NCBI RefSeq assembly: GCF_029168945.1
Contig: NC_083601.1
Coordinates: 15,714,160 to 15,778,159 of the forward strand
Direction: 5' to 3'
Source: Cannabis sativa
Lineage: Eukaryota > Streptophyta > Magnoliopsida > Rosales > Cannabaceae
DNA: 64,000 nt
Position numbers and translations under genes: made by a program. A model generated the notes under the pieces. The model was not told the origin of the DNA. It made no database searches and saw only the letters and a program-made list of their open reading frames with translations. Of this stretch, positions 24,010 to 34,518 are shown piece by piece. Within the stretch, counting starts at the first letter, position 1, and each line of letters begins with the position of its first letter.

Positions 24010-25597
24010 ATGGGGAGAAGAATACTGAATGAAGCACTCAGATCAATGGTGAATGCCGAGAAAAGAGGGAAATCCATGGTGGAGTTGAAGCCTATCTCCA
24101 CTGTAATGTCTTCTTTCCTCAATATCATGAAAAATCGAGGTAAAACCCTTTATGTAGTTTTTTTCTTTCTTCAACTATTGCTGAAAGATTTCCCATTGTT
24201 TAATTGTATCGGTATCTCGATTTGGATTTGGATACTCGATGATTTTGTGTGCATAAATTTTGTTGTTTTGCAAATTACAAGATGAATAACAACAGGACGA
24301 AAATTTCAACAAATTAGCCTTTTGTATATCTGAACATAGCCATTACTTTCTATCAGTTGGTTTAGTAATGGGATTAGAAGGGGGTGCATATTTTCTTAAC
24401 TTCAAATGAATGATCTGGAAAACCCTTTTTATGACACTAGCGGCTGGATTGATCATATTGATTTTTCTTCTTCTTGAGTGAATTAATGCCACTCTTAGAA
24501 GGTTGGTAATTGGACTTGGAAATTGGTAGCTGGGTTAAGCCTGAATAGTAATTCTCAAGAGTTTTTGCAGAAATAGATTTGATTATGAACTATGAAGAGC
24601 TTATAGTTTTCTTATTTGATTGAGTTGTTTTGCAATGCAACTTTAGATATCTAATGGGGTTCACTATCTGTCAAGTACGCATTGCCAGCCCGATGTGTTT
24701 AGGGGCCGGGTGTGTGTTGCAGGAAATTTTGCTGCTTTTCTTGGTAACAAAGCTTGTCCTTGTTGTGCTGATTCTTTGAGAACCTATGACTCTCATCATT
24801 TGCTATATCTGTTTAATATGATCTCGGAATTACTTGACAGCATGTCTTTGAAATCTTTATGAAATTATTGATATTTTATTAAAATGCATGAATAGGTTAT
24901 GTTTTGAAACTTGAAGCTCTTTGCATTCACCTGTTCAATTACTAGTTTTAAATTTGAGAAAAGGCTTTGCTGCAGGCTTGGATGCTTTGTCTTTCACTTC
25001 ATTTTTTTTTTTATCAGAATAATCCTTTTGATAAGAGTAATGCTTGTTTGTTAGTTTGTTGTTGTATCTAACAGCGTCCCTAACTCACATTTTAATTTAT
25101 AGGCTATATTAAGGATTTTCAAGTTTATGATCCACATAGAGTGGGGAAGATAACAGTTCAACTACAGGGGAGGATTAATGATTGTAAAGCACTTACTCAC
25201 AGGCAGGACATCAAGGCTATCGAAATTGAGGAGTACAAAACACGTACTCTTCCAACGCGACAGGTTTGTAGACCTGTTACATATGGCATGTCTGATATGA
25301 TTTAACCTAGCTTGTTTCTTTTCCTTGCTGAAAGATACTTGTTTTCATGGTTTAGCTTAGTTTGTTTCATTTCCTGTTGGAAAGAGAATGTTAAGGATAC
25401 AAGTCATACTGCCAGTGTTTGTTTTGGTTACAATTTGATTACAAAGTTCAAAGAATTGGAACCTTTTAACTCACTTGGCATCTCTTTCTTCCTTACAGTG
25501 GGGTTATGTCGTGATTACAACTCCAGATGGCGTTTTGGATCATGAAGAGGCTCTTAGACGCAACGTTGGCGGTCAAGTTCTGGGATATTTTCACTAA
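24010..25597 (+). CDS. RPS15A: Cytosolic ribosomal protein uS8 (RPS15a), three exons
   Basis: Coding exons are 24010-24139, 25103-25263 and 25499-25597, all with GT-AG introns. Together they give 390 nt, 129 aa plus stop. The start [19 protein letters not shown], the middle [19 protein letters not shown] and the end [19 protein letters not shown] are those of eukaryotic uS8, a small-subunit protein that binds the 18S rRNA central domain. The 129-aa length and residues such as [20 protein letters not shown] are closer, from memory, to the divergent plant type II form than to the common 130-aa form. No stop, frameshift or missing segment is seen. The first intron is about 960 bp. A LINE ends roughly 220 bp upstream, leaving a short promoter with a near telo-box. 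Product and structure are secure; the type II assignment needs an alignment. Confidence 0.95.
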
Positions 25598-26131
25598 TCA
25601 ACATTGTATGTATGACAGTTTTCACCGGCAAAAGGGTGTTATGGTCAAAAGATAATTAGGGACATAAATTCATTTTTCCTCAACTGAAGTGACAGGCCAA
25701 GTTTAAGTTTGTATTACCTTCTATAATGTCTTGGTCGGTATTGCTGCATGAAGTGTTTTCTCTAGTTAAATTGAGGACATGGGACGTTTTAATCAGCATC
25801 CAAACTTGTTGTTACCCCTTTCCTTGTGTAGAAATAGTTTTTGATCTGCATCTAAATCTGATCCCAAAGGACAGGATCATTTTACAGACCTTGATAAATG
25901 ATTGGATAAGAAAGTAAATCGAATTTGGTTCTTTTAATATATCACATCTTCTAGATTAAATTTGTCAATGTAATCTGACAAGAACTTCAGTTCCGTACAA
26001 AAATTAGAACCATATCATGAGAAAAACATACCATTTTAATATCAGAAACAAGTCATTCAACACAATCATATTCATGGATGGATGCAATTATTTATCCAAA
26101 CAAAACAAGTTATTTATGAAAATGACAGCTT
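25598..26131. other. Downstream region of RPS15a and of the methyltransferase fragment
   Basis: Holds the 3' side of RPS15a from the left and the region after the stop codon of the minus-strand methyltransferase fragment from the right. No further gene is visible. Confidence 0.5.
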
Positions 26132-26335
26132 TCATCTGAGGCATTTGCAAATGGTGATGCCATCATCAATAATGGAAACAAGGGAGATTTGGATTTGAGG
26201 ATCGGCTGCGATGGCTTTGCTGAAGTCGATCGTGGCCTGCCTTGCAGACCTTTTAGTCTCATGAACAGCTTCTACAGGCAAAGCAACGGAGCCACCCCAT
26301 AAGGTATTGTCATAGAACAGAGAAGAGATATGACC
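26132..26335 (-). pseudogene. Last exon of a caffeoyl-CoA O-methyltransferase-like gene, truncated
   Basis: The minus strand encodes FYDNTLWGGSVALPVEAV, then about 20 residues, then AIAADPQIQISLVSIIDDG and ITICKCLR with a stop at 26132. This matches the C-terminal part of plant CCoAOMT-like, SAM-dependent catechol O-methyltransferases (family pattern YDNTLWxGSV...AADPxxxIxxxxxGDGxxxCRR). About 68 residues are present of a usual 230-250. Upstream of 26335 the frame dissolves into AT-rich DNA and no other exon was found up to 34400. IDDG replaces the usual GDG. It is best read as a gene relic or a captured exon. Confidence 0.8.
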
Positions 26336-28214
26336 CGTTTGATTGCTCCGTTTACTTTAATTTTATTTTAAGTTATTTTCTAATATAAATATTATTAAAA
26401 ATAAATGGTATAGTTTTAAATTTATTATTATTTTAATTTCTTTTATAATTTCAGAAAAAAAAATCAATTCTTTTTTTATTAAGGTATCCTCTAATGGAGA
26501 GGGGGCAGTGGCCGGGCCGCGGTAGCCGTTTCAGACCTTGCCTCTCCGCGACCCGTTTACATGGAATTATTTGAAAAGAATTTCATTTTTTTTTGTACAA
26601 ATATCTATTTTCTCCAAGTATTTTTTTTTTTTAAAAAAAATTGAAATAGCTCTAATTACGAATAATCTAATTGAAAATGGAAAAGAAACGCTTAATTATG
26701 TGCATAAAATCTTTCTATATATCTATATAATGTTGTTGTTAGGGCATGTAAGGTGGCAGATTATATGAGCATTCTTTTTATTTTTCTATTTTCTCAATTT
26801 TTCTTATTTTTTTTATTTTTATCTATTTTATTATTCAATATAATAATATTAATTAATACAGTTAATGATGGAAATCAATAGACACAAACGTTTTTTTTAT
26901 ACATTTATATATATAAATAATAAATGCATAAAATGTAATTAAATGAATTCATTACCACTATTTATTTGGCCTATTCATATTAATAATTTATTTTTTTAAT
27001 AGAGATTATCAATTTGTTTTTATTACTTATATATTCCTACGATTCTTTTCTATGTATGTTATATAATTTTGTTATATCAATATAATTTTGTTATGTGGCC
27101 ATTTCTAAGAGCTTTGTTTCACTTTTTGTATGTTCTTAATTTTTTTTATTATTTTTAATTATATATTATATCTAATTTGTTATATCTATATAATTTTATA
27201 TGTATGTTATATCTATATATTTATATAATTTTGTTATGTTGCCAAGAGCTTTGTTTTACTTTTTCTATTTGCTTAATTTTTCTTATTATTTTTAATTATT
27301 CTTAATGATAATAAAAAGTGAGAAAACACTTAAAATTTCTAGCATTTATTCAAAAAAATTATTAATAACAGGTGTAAAATAAATTATAATTACAATTACA
27401 AGCATATAATAAATTGCAATTATAAAGCATATATTATATAGGAAAATTTACACCTAACTACATAAATTGCAATTATATTTTAAAAATATGGTGGATCTAT
27501 TATAAATCAAAAATATGACGTTGTATCTTACCGTTTTTAAAATAATTATTTTTTTCCTTTTGATAGTGTCAGCCCATCACATTCACCTTGCACCAGGTCT
27601 AATAATTTTGCAAAAAGATCATGATCCACAATTTTCTTAGCTATTTTTAAAACTATAATGTGTTATTTTTGTGTGTATAATAATATATAATCAAATGGTT
27701 ATTAATAAACTTATCCAAGAAAAATAATTATTAATAAACTATGTGACTTATTTTATTTTATTGTGATAAAGTAAAATAAATATATATATTTATATTTTCT
27801 ATGAAAGTAATGTAAAATTATCTTAAAAACATAATATAATATAAAAATGAACATATAGTTTTAAAAATGACTACTCAAAATATAGAAGGTTACATATATG
27901 AGATATTTTTATTTATCGACATCATAACTAACTACATCCCTACTCATTAATTTTAAAAATAAACTTAAAAGTTATTCAAATGTATATGAAATAATAAAAT
28001 AGTATAATATAACTTAAAAATAACTAACTCATTATTAAGGTGAATACACATGAGTAACAATTTTTATTAATTAACAAATAAATCTTATTTTTAAAATTCA
28101 GAATACCTATATATATAATATATGAGTGACGAAATGTGTATTATTACTTTGTTTTATTTGAATATTACTATGAAGTATACTAAATAAAATTATTTCATAT
28201 ATATAATTACTTGT
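26336..28214. other. AT-rich intergenic DNA with one GC-rich island
   Basis: No supportable gene. A 90-bp GC-rich island lies at 26470-26560 and includes, on the minus strand, GAAACGGCTACC, a word also found in plant 18S rRNA. The surrounding similarity is too short to call rDNA. The 9-bp word GACCCGTTT occurs at 26332-26340 and again near 26549-26557, bracketing the stretch next to the truncated exon. Confidence 0.5.
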
Positions 28215-28830
28215 TATATTATCTGAAGTATACTAATAGGTTTATTGACGTATGTCATTATGTTTAATTATAGTTTACTCTGTATTGAAAAAAAAAATAT
28301 TGTTCCAACAAATATAAACTAGTAAGTTTATTGACATATATAATGGTAGGCTATATCTAATATACAAAAAGAAAAAGAAAAATTTGTTTCAATATGCCAA
28401 TATAAACTAATAAATTTATTAGCATATACAATAGTATAGGCTATACGAAAAAGCTACTACGTAAACAAAGAATAAAAATTTATTTCAATATGCCAAAATA
28501 AACATGTATGAGTATAGGCATAGTATAGCCATATATGTCGAATAAACTTATGAGCAAAATATTTCATGTGAGCAAGGCATTTCATCATATTCAAATATGC
28601 ATTTATTGTTATTCAGGTTTACTATGTAAGATATGTTACAGTCATATACTTTGTATACAACCAGATTTGATATTTACACTTGAAAAAAATAGACTAATTA
28701 GTTTGTTATTTTATAGCACACATTGTGTTTGAAATAAAAAATGAATTGTTGTTCTAATATACGAAAAATAAACTAATAAGTTTATTTGACATATATGAGT
28801 ATATGCATATCTGATTATAGAATATTTGGT
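28215..28830 (+). repeat. Degenerate tandem repeat, period about 86-94 bp
   Basis: A unit resembling AATAAACTAATAAGTTTATT followed by GACATATA and TAGTATAGGCTATA recurs with anchors at 28232, 28318, 28406 and about 28500. A further copy lies near 28768. Copies differ by many substitutions and indels. Confidence 0.6.
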
Positions 28831-29496
28831 TTAATTATCATCTTTTTATTTTAAAATTGATGATTTTTATCAAAATTAACCAATTGGTATCTTATCAAAA
28901 TCATAACTAATTGGTCCCAAAAAATGTGTCTTATTAGTAATGATTCAAAAATTATTTGTAACTTCACTTTTTATTTAACTAATTAAATTGCATATATTAA
29001 TTTACATTTAAAAAATCTGGGTGACTTAAACATTTATGATGTTTATTTTTTTAAAATACAATTTACTAAAATAGTAACTTACTGGATGACAATTCATGAT
29101 TTTCGAAAATAAACTTAAAAGTTACTCAAATGTATTAATATAACCTAAATAATTAATTAATTATTAGAGTGTATATATATATAAGTTTTAAATGTAACTA
29201 AAATGTATCTAAAATTATATAATATTAAAGTGATACTTTTTATGAAAAAAGTTAGGTTTCTTATCAACATTATAAGTAACCAAAAGGTTACTTTAGAAAC
29301 GCAGGAAAATTAGAAAAAAAAAAAAAAATCGGGATTAGTTTTATTTCAGGCATAATATTTTGAAATTAAGGTATTTTTCAATGACGTGGCAAGGTATTAT
29401 TGTAATTGAGATTTGTTAAGTTATATTTGTAATTATTTTATATTTTACGTATATTTTTAAAAAAAATCCCTATTATATATATGTATATGACTGTTC

Positions 29497-29517
29497 AAGA
29501 GAACTTTGGTATTCTCT

Positions 29518-29552
<35 letters not shown>

Positions 29553-29575
29553 AGAAGAAGAGAACTTTGGTATTC
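29497..29575 (+). mobile_element. Poly(A)-only mini-retroposon with 18-bp TSD
   Basis: The 18-bp word AAGAGAACTTTGGTATTC occurs at 29497-29514 and 29558-29575. Between them lie only TCTC, a run of about 32 A and GAAGAAG. Long identical flanks around a poly(A) tract are the signature of target-primed reverse transcription in which almost nothing but the tail was copied. Confidence 0.75.
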
Positions 29576-29629
29576 CACCTTCAATTTTTTAAATGTCCTT
29601 TATACTAATCTAAATTACTATTTGTAACC

Positions 29630-30034
29630 AGTGACGAAGCCAGAAATTTAGTTGAGTGAGGGCTTGAATAAATATTAAGTCAAAACTAATAAAAATAATG
29701 ATAAATGTATCTTTCAAATTTTCATCTTCAACAAAATAAAATAATACTATTGACAAAAATAAAATAAAATATTGTCACTGGTATTATTTTATTTTTTAAT
29801 AAAGTATTATTTTTTTTATTATTTGTATTGGACTACTTTTAAAATGGGCTTGATTAGAATAAGAGTAGGCTCATGAATCATGATTAAGATATTGAGTGAG
29901 GGCTTTTGTGAATTGGACTTTAATAAATTGAGCAAAGTGAATTAATATATGTATATATCTACATATAAAAAATTTGATGTATATATTTGAGTGAGGGCTT
30001 TAGCCCACACATGGGCTAAAGTCCCTCCGTCCCT
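29630..30034. mobile_element. hAT-type MITE, about 405 bp
   Basis: An 8-bp duplication TTGTAACC lies at 29622-29629 and 30035-30042. The ends are AGTGACGAAGC on the left and AGGGACGGAGG as the reverse complement of the right, an imperfect inverted repeat of hAT style. GAGTGAGGGCTT recurs three times inside, and a GCCCACACATGGGC palindrome lies near the right end. No transposase is encoded. Confidence 0.7.
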
Positions 30035-30042
30035 TTGTAACC

Positions 30043-30430
30043 ACCAATTCTTCTTCATTTCTCCAATCAATTTAATATTAATTATTAATTTATTAACCTC
30101 TCATTAAAAATCCTTTCTTTTTAATTATTTTTATGTTGATTCCACAACTCCACCCAACCAAGTTATGTTCGTCTATTGATAATTTAAATCTTTATTATTA
30201 TATATGTTCTCTTTGGAGTTTAGAGTTTTCAAGAATATTTTAAATCTTTAAACTAATTTTTTTTCTTCCTGCAATAATTTTTTTTCTTGTAATTTTACAG
30301 CCATGGAAGAGGTATGATCATTATCGCAGAAAATTCAGATTGAACCAGCCTTTCAATTCCTATTGAGTAAGATTTAAATATATATATATACATATATTAT
30401 ATATATGCGAGACAATATATATTTATATAT
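30043..30430. other. AT-rich intergenic DNA
   Basis: No gene, RNA or convincing element end seen. Confidence 0.5.
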
Positions 30431-30589
30431 ACATATACAATATATGTAGAACATATATATTATGTTTTATTTTTATACAGTTTTAATGAATTTTTTTATG
30501 TGTATTATATACACATACAATATATGTAGAACATATATATTATGTTTTATTTTTATACAGTTTTAATGAATTTTTTTTATGTGTATAAT
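30431..30589 (+). repeat. Tandem duplication, two copies of 80 bp
   Basis: The stretch around TATATGTAGAACATATATA...TTTTAATGAA starts at 30441 and repeats exactly 80 bp later at 30521, with only a T-run length change and one or two base differences. Confidence 0.9.
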
Positions 30590-30707
30590 TGATTTTAATT
30601 ACTATTTTCATGTGTGCTTCACTCTATAATATATCTTTTTTATTTTGTTATTTGTAACTCTACTTATATGTATATATTTTATTATTATTGATAACCTTCA
30701 ATTAACT

Positions 30708-32273
30708 TCTTAATACATAAAATTAATATATAAAAGGAGTGACATTCTCAAAATTCTTCATAGTTATATATCTATTTTTATCTATTTTCTTCTTTTTCTC
30801 TAATTTATATATTATTACATAATTATTCTTAACCACTAATATTAATCTATAATGAAATAAAAACTTACTCTTTAAATAGATTTTCTATGTATAAGCTTTT
30901 CATTTTTTTTCTTTATTATTATTATTATTTTAAAATTATCACATTTATAAAAAAATTTTAATTATTATTTTTCTTTAATAATAAATATTTATATGCTCAT
31001 TTTCTCTATTAGTTAATATAAGAAATATTTATTTATAATGATAGTAAATAATTAAAAGATAAAAAGAATATAGAGAATCAACCGTGAGAAAAATTAATTA
31101 TAAAAAAATAAGATAATATTATTATTTAAATAAATATAAATAAATAATTATTGATAGTTTTTTCATTTCATAACTATATATATTATAAATATATGTATTA
31201 TTATTTTATTATTATTATTATTATTATTGTGGCATTTTTAATATTCTCATATTTCATATTTAATTTATTAAAAAAAATGAAAAGTTTATTATATATTTTT
31301 CATCAAAAAGATATATATATATATATATTAAATATTATTGTTATTGTTGTTAATCTTAGTATTATATTTATATATATTCTTTAATCATGTTTTTTTTTAT
31401 TTCATATTATTTATTAAATAATAAAATAATAATATATCATTTGTTTCTCATTTTTTTACTGAAAAAGAGCAAAAAAGAAATAATTGATTTAAGTTTGAGT
31501 AATTATAAAAAATTATTAAATTTTAATTTTACTTATACACCTTTACAATGATATTTTTCATATCCTCCACATTTCTTTTATGTGAAGTATATATGTCTTC
31601 CTTTTACCAAAATAAGTATACGTATTTTTTTTTATTAAAAAAAAAATTGTTTAGTGTTATTCGTAAATTGTATTGTTAATAATTTGTAAAATTCAAACAA
31701 AACACAATGAAAATGAGAATTTAACTATATAAAAAAAAAAGTTTATATATATATATAGATTTAATCACACTAAAGTAATATTTATCTAATAATATATATA
31801 GTTCTTAGCTATATAGATTATACAAAAATAACTATAGAAATAATTATTGGCTATATAAATTTGAATATAAAATTAATTATTATTTAAAATGTATTTTCTA
31901 ATTATTAATAATCACTTAATAATATAATAAAACATAAAAGATAAAATTGATACATACATGATCAATCAAAATAAAAAATAAATGTATATATTATGAATAT
32001 TATATTACTCAACTTTTTTTAACAAATTATATTGCACTATTTAATTAATTATAAACTTGATGAATAATTTATTAATAGTTTTATACACCACTATCTACAT
32101 ATTTATTATTTCAATAATTATAACTTTATAATAATATAAACATTGTATATACTACAAAAATGATATTTATTAGATAAATATAAATATTATTTTAATTAAC
32201 GATTTTTATAATAATATAAATCATTATGTAAATATATGTTTAAAGACCGCGCAAGCGCGGTTCCGTTATCTAG
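30708..32273 (+). mobile_element. Non-autonomous Helitron candidate
   Basis: The 3' end is clear. A perfect 7-bp stem hairpin ACCGCGC-AA-GCGCGGT (32246-32261) is followed 8 bp later by CTAG (32270-32273) and then T, as expected for Helitron termini inserted between A and T. The 5' end is uncertain; a TC-start before a TAATATATAAAAGG stretch near 30708 is a guess. The body is AT-rich, contains TTA and AT microsatellites (about 31198-31230 and 31308-31330) and encodes no Rep/helicase. Confidence 0.6.
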
Positions 32274-32449
32274 TATAGAGATAATATCTTTGTATGATTA
32301 CCAGTAATTGTCCTCAGTTCCTTTAAAAGCTCTGTCTCACATGGATAAACATTTGTCTCTAATATATAATGTAAAACGAAAAGGAAAAGCAATAAAAAAT
32401 ATGTATGCATATGTATAATAATATTATATTCATTAATATTTCAATAATA

Positions 32450-32599
32450 ATATGCACACATAATTCATACACGAATGTGATATATACTTATGTGATAAGT
32501 CAATTCTAATAAGTAGGACTTATCTTAAATAAGAATAATTAGTTAAAGTAATTTGTCACATAAGTGTGTATCATACATGTATATAATATGTGTGCGCAT
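32450..32599. mobile_element. MITE with about 50-bp imperfect inverted repeats
   Basis: The left arm (ATGCACACAT...ACTTATGTGATAA) and the reverse complement of the right arm (ATGCGCACACAT...ACTTATGTGACAA) align over about 50 bp with a short centre, so the whole 150 bp folds back. No target duplication could be fixed. Confidence 0.65.
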
Positions 32600-33404
32600 T
32601 TATCATTACTCGATATTTATGTGATACATACCTTGGTTAACTCCTTACCCTGCAATATAGTTGAACTAGAAACAGATACATCCCATTCAAGTCCAATCTT
32701 ATCTATGCTAAAATTTTGGTACATTCAAAATCCCATTAGATAATTTTCTAATAAAAAATTTCAACAATAATCTAGTTATCAGAATTCTTTATTTCTTAAT
32801 TACGAAACCCAAAAAATATACCAAAAATCTCAATCAAAATCTACTATATAGATATATACACTATACTCAAAATTACAGTAGAGATAGAGATTAATACCTC
32901 ATATACGGACTCTCGAATTTCAAGAGAGAGAATTTTTCGAAGAAGACGTCGTATTAAACTTTAACAATGATACCTTTTAAATTGTATTTCTAATTGTATT
33001 TTAAAAATTTATTACTTTATTTAAAATGTGTTGTACATTTCTCACCTACAGTGTTTTGATAATCTCAATGTCATAATCATTCAAAAATTCTTTTGAACAA
33101 AAAAAGTAGAAAAATCATGCAAACTTTTTTATTTTTTTTTTAAGAAATTCATTATACATATATATGACCATAGTTGATAAAATCATATATTTCAAAGTGT
33201 TCAATTGAAAAGCACATCAGGAGCACATCTAATAAAATTAATTAAACTCAGGTATATGGAACTCCCACGTTGGGAATTCTTTTATTGTACGTCGAGATCG
33301 TTTATATGTGTTCGATCCAAATAGAGTTTATCGGTACAACTCTCAACTCAATTACTTTTAAAATCAAATGTTAATGCCCTAGCTAGTTTTATTTTTTCGA
33401 CTCT
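32600..33404. other. AT-rich intergenic DNA
   Basis: No gene recognised. A GC-richer patch lies near 33260-33350 with no family I can name. Confidence 0.5.
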
Positions 33405-33482
33405 GCAAAAAGTTTTGGCGGCATTGGTGGAGCTAGAGTACTAATTTACGGGCTCGCTTGCGACTATTTTGGAAGGAAACTG
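33405..33482 (+). pseudogene. Possible exon fragment of an MFS transporter
   Basis: A 26-codon frame includes GARVLIYGLACDYFGRK. The GLACDYFGRKL part fits MFS motif A (GxxxDxxGRK), which sits between the second and third membrane helices of these transporters. It is followed by GGTATG, a possible splice donor after CTG. No neighbouring exon was found. The match is short and could be chance. Confidence 0.3.
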
Positions 33483-34518
33483 GTATGTATATTTATTTTA
33501 TATGTACGTTTTTTCACGTGTTACATTTTTAATTTAACTAACTAAAATTATATAATTAATAATTCTTTCTAAATTTTGTTTGATGGTGTATTGTATCATT
33601 GTTTGATCTAAAGTAATAAATTTTCAAAAATACAATTAGAAATACATTTATAACTTACATAGATAACACCTTAGGTGTTTTAAAACTATGTGGGACTTTA
33701 AATTTATATTTGTAGTAGTTTGTTTCTAAACAAAATATGAAAATCACAAAATTTAAAAAATACAATAAAAAAAATCTAAAATATCACTTAAACTCCTTTA
33801 GGTTTTCTTTTATATTTATATATAGATTTGACACTGGTGTCTTAACTATATTTTTCATTGTTTTTCTAATCACGACTCTTGAGTATTCTTCACTAGAAAA
33901 GATAAAACACAATAATGGAATTTGTATGCATTTATAATTTAGTAGCTACTAATAGTCTAATACGAATAATTTATTAGTTCAGATAATGCGCTGAATATCA
34001 ATGTTTAGTATTATGATTTTAGAGTTTAGAATTACAGTTTTTATGGTTATAAAACTTTAAGCTATCAATCAATTTTTGATAAATGAATTAGAAAAGTAAA
34101 CAGAAAAAAAAAAACATTAGTTGATCGAAATGCTATTAATAAATAATAATGATTTTTTAAAATTCAAAATAAGTATTATAGATAAATATAAAATCGTATT
34201 TTTTTGGCGTAAATAAGAAAATGTTTCAGGCTGTATTGAGAAGACAATTATACACTAAAAAATGCTATATAGTAAAAGAATGTTTCCTTTTATTTAACCA
34301 AAATAAAGTGATGATATAGAACAAAATAATGAAGCTATGTATCGATCAATTTGTAAGGGAGTAAAATAATACACATCCTATATGAACATCAGGGTGCTCT
34401 CCAATCTAAAGATCAAAAATTGTTGTAGTAAAAGTCATATACAATATCAAAGCACCAAAAAGTATCATACTTGTACAAACGCAATCTATAGAGTATAGTA
34501 TGTAACAATGTAACTGTT
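33483..34518. other. AT-rich DNA downstream of the IST1-like gene
   Basis: No gene seen. The part next to 34519 should hold the 3' UTR of the minus-strand IST1-like gene. Confidence 0.5.

Noticed and set aside
24010..24285. Continuous 91-codon frame running past exon 1 of RPS15a
   Set aside because: Homology to uS8 stops exactly at the GT donor at 24140 and resumes at 25103, so the extension is intron.
29521..29560. Poly(A)/GAA microsatellite as a simple repeat only
   Set aside because: The 18-bp identical flanks on both sides show that it is an insertion scar.
32246..32261. GC-rich hairpin as a transcription terminator
   Set aside because: This is a plant nuclear region; the CTAG-T context eight bases after the stem fits a Helitron end better.
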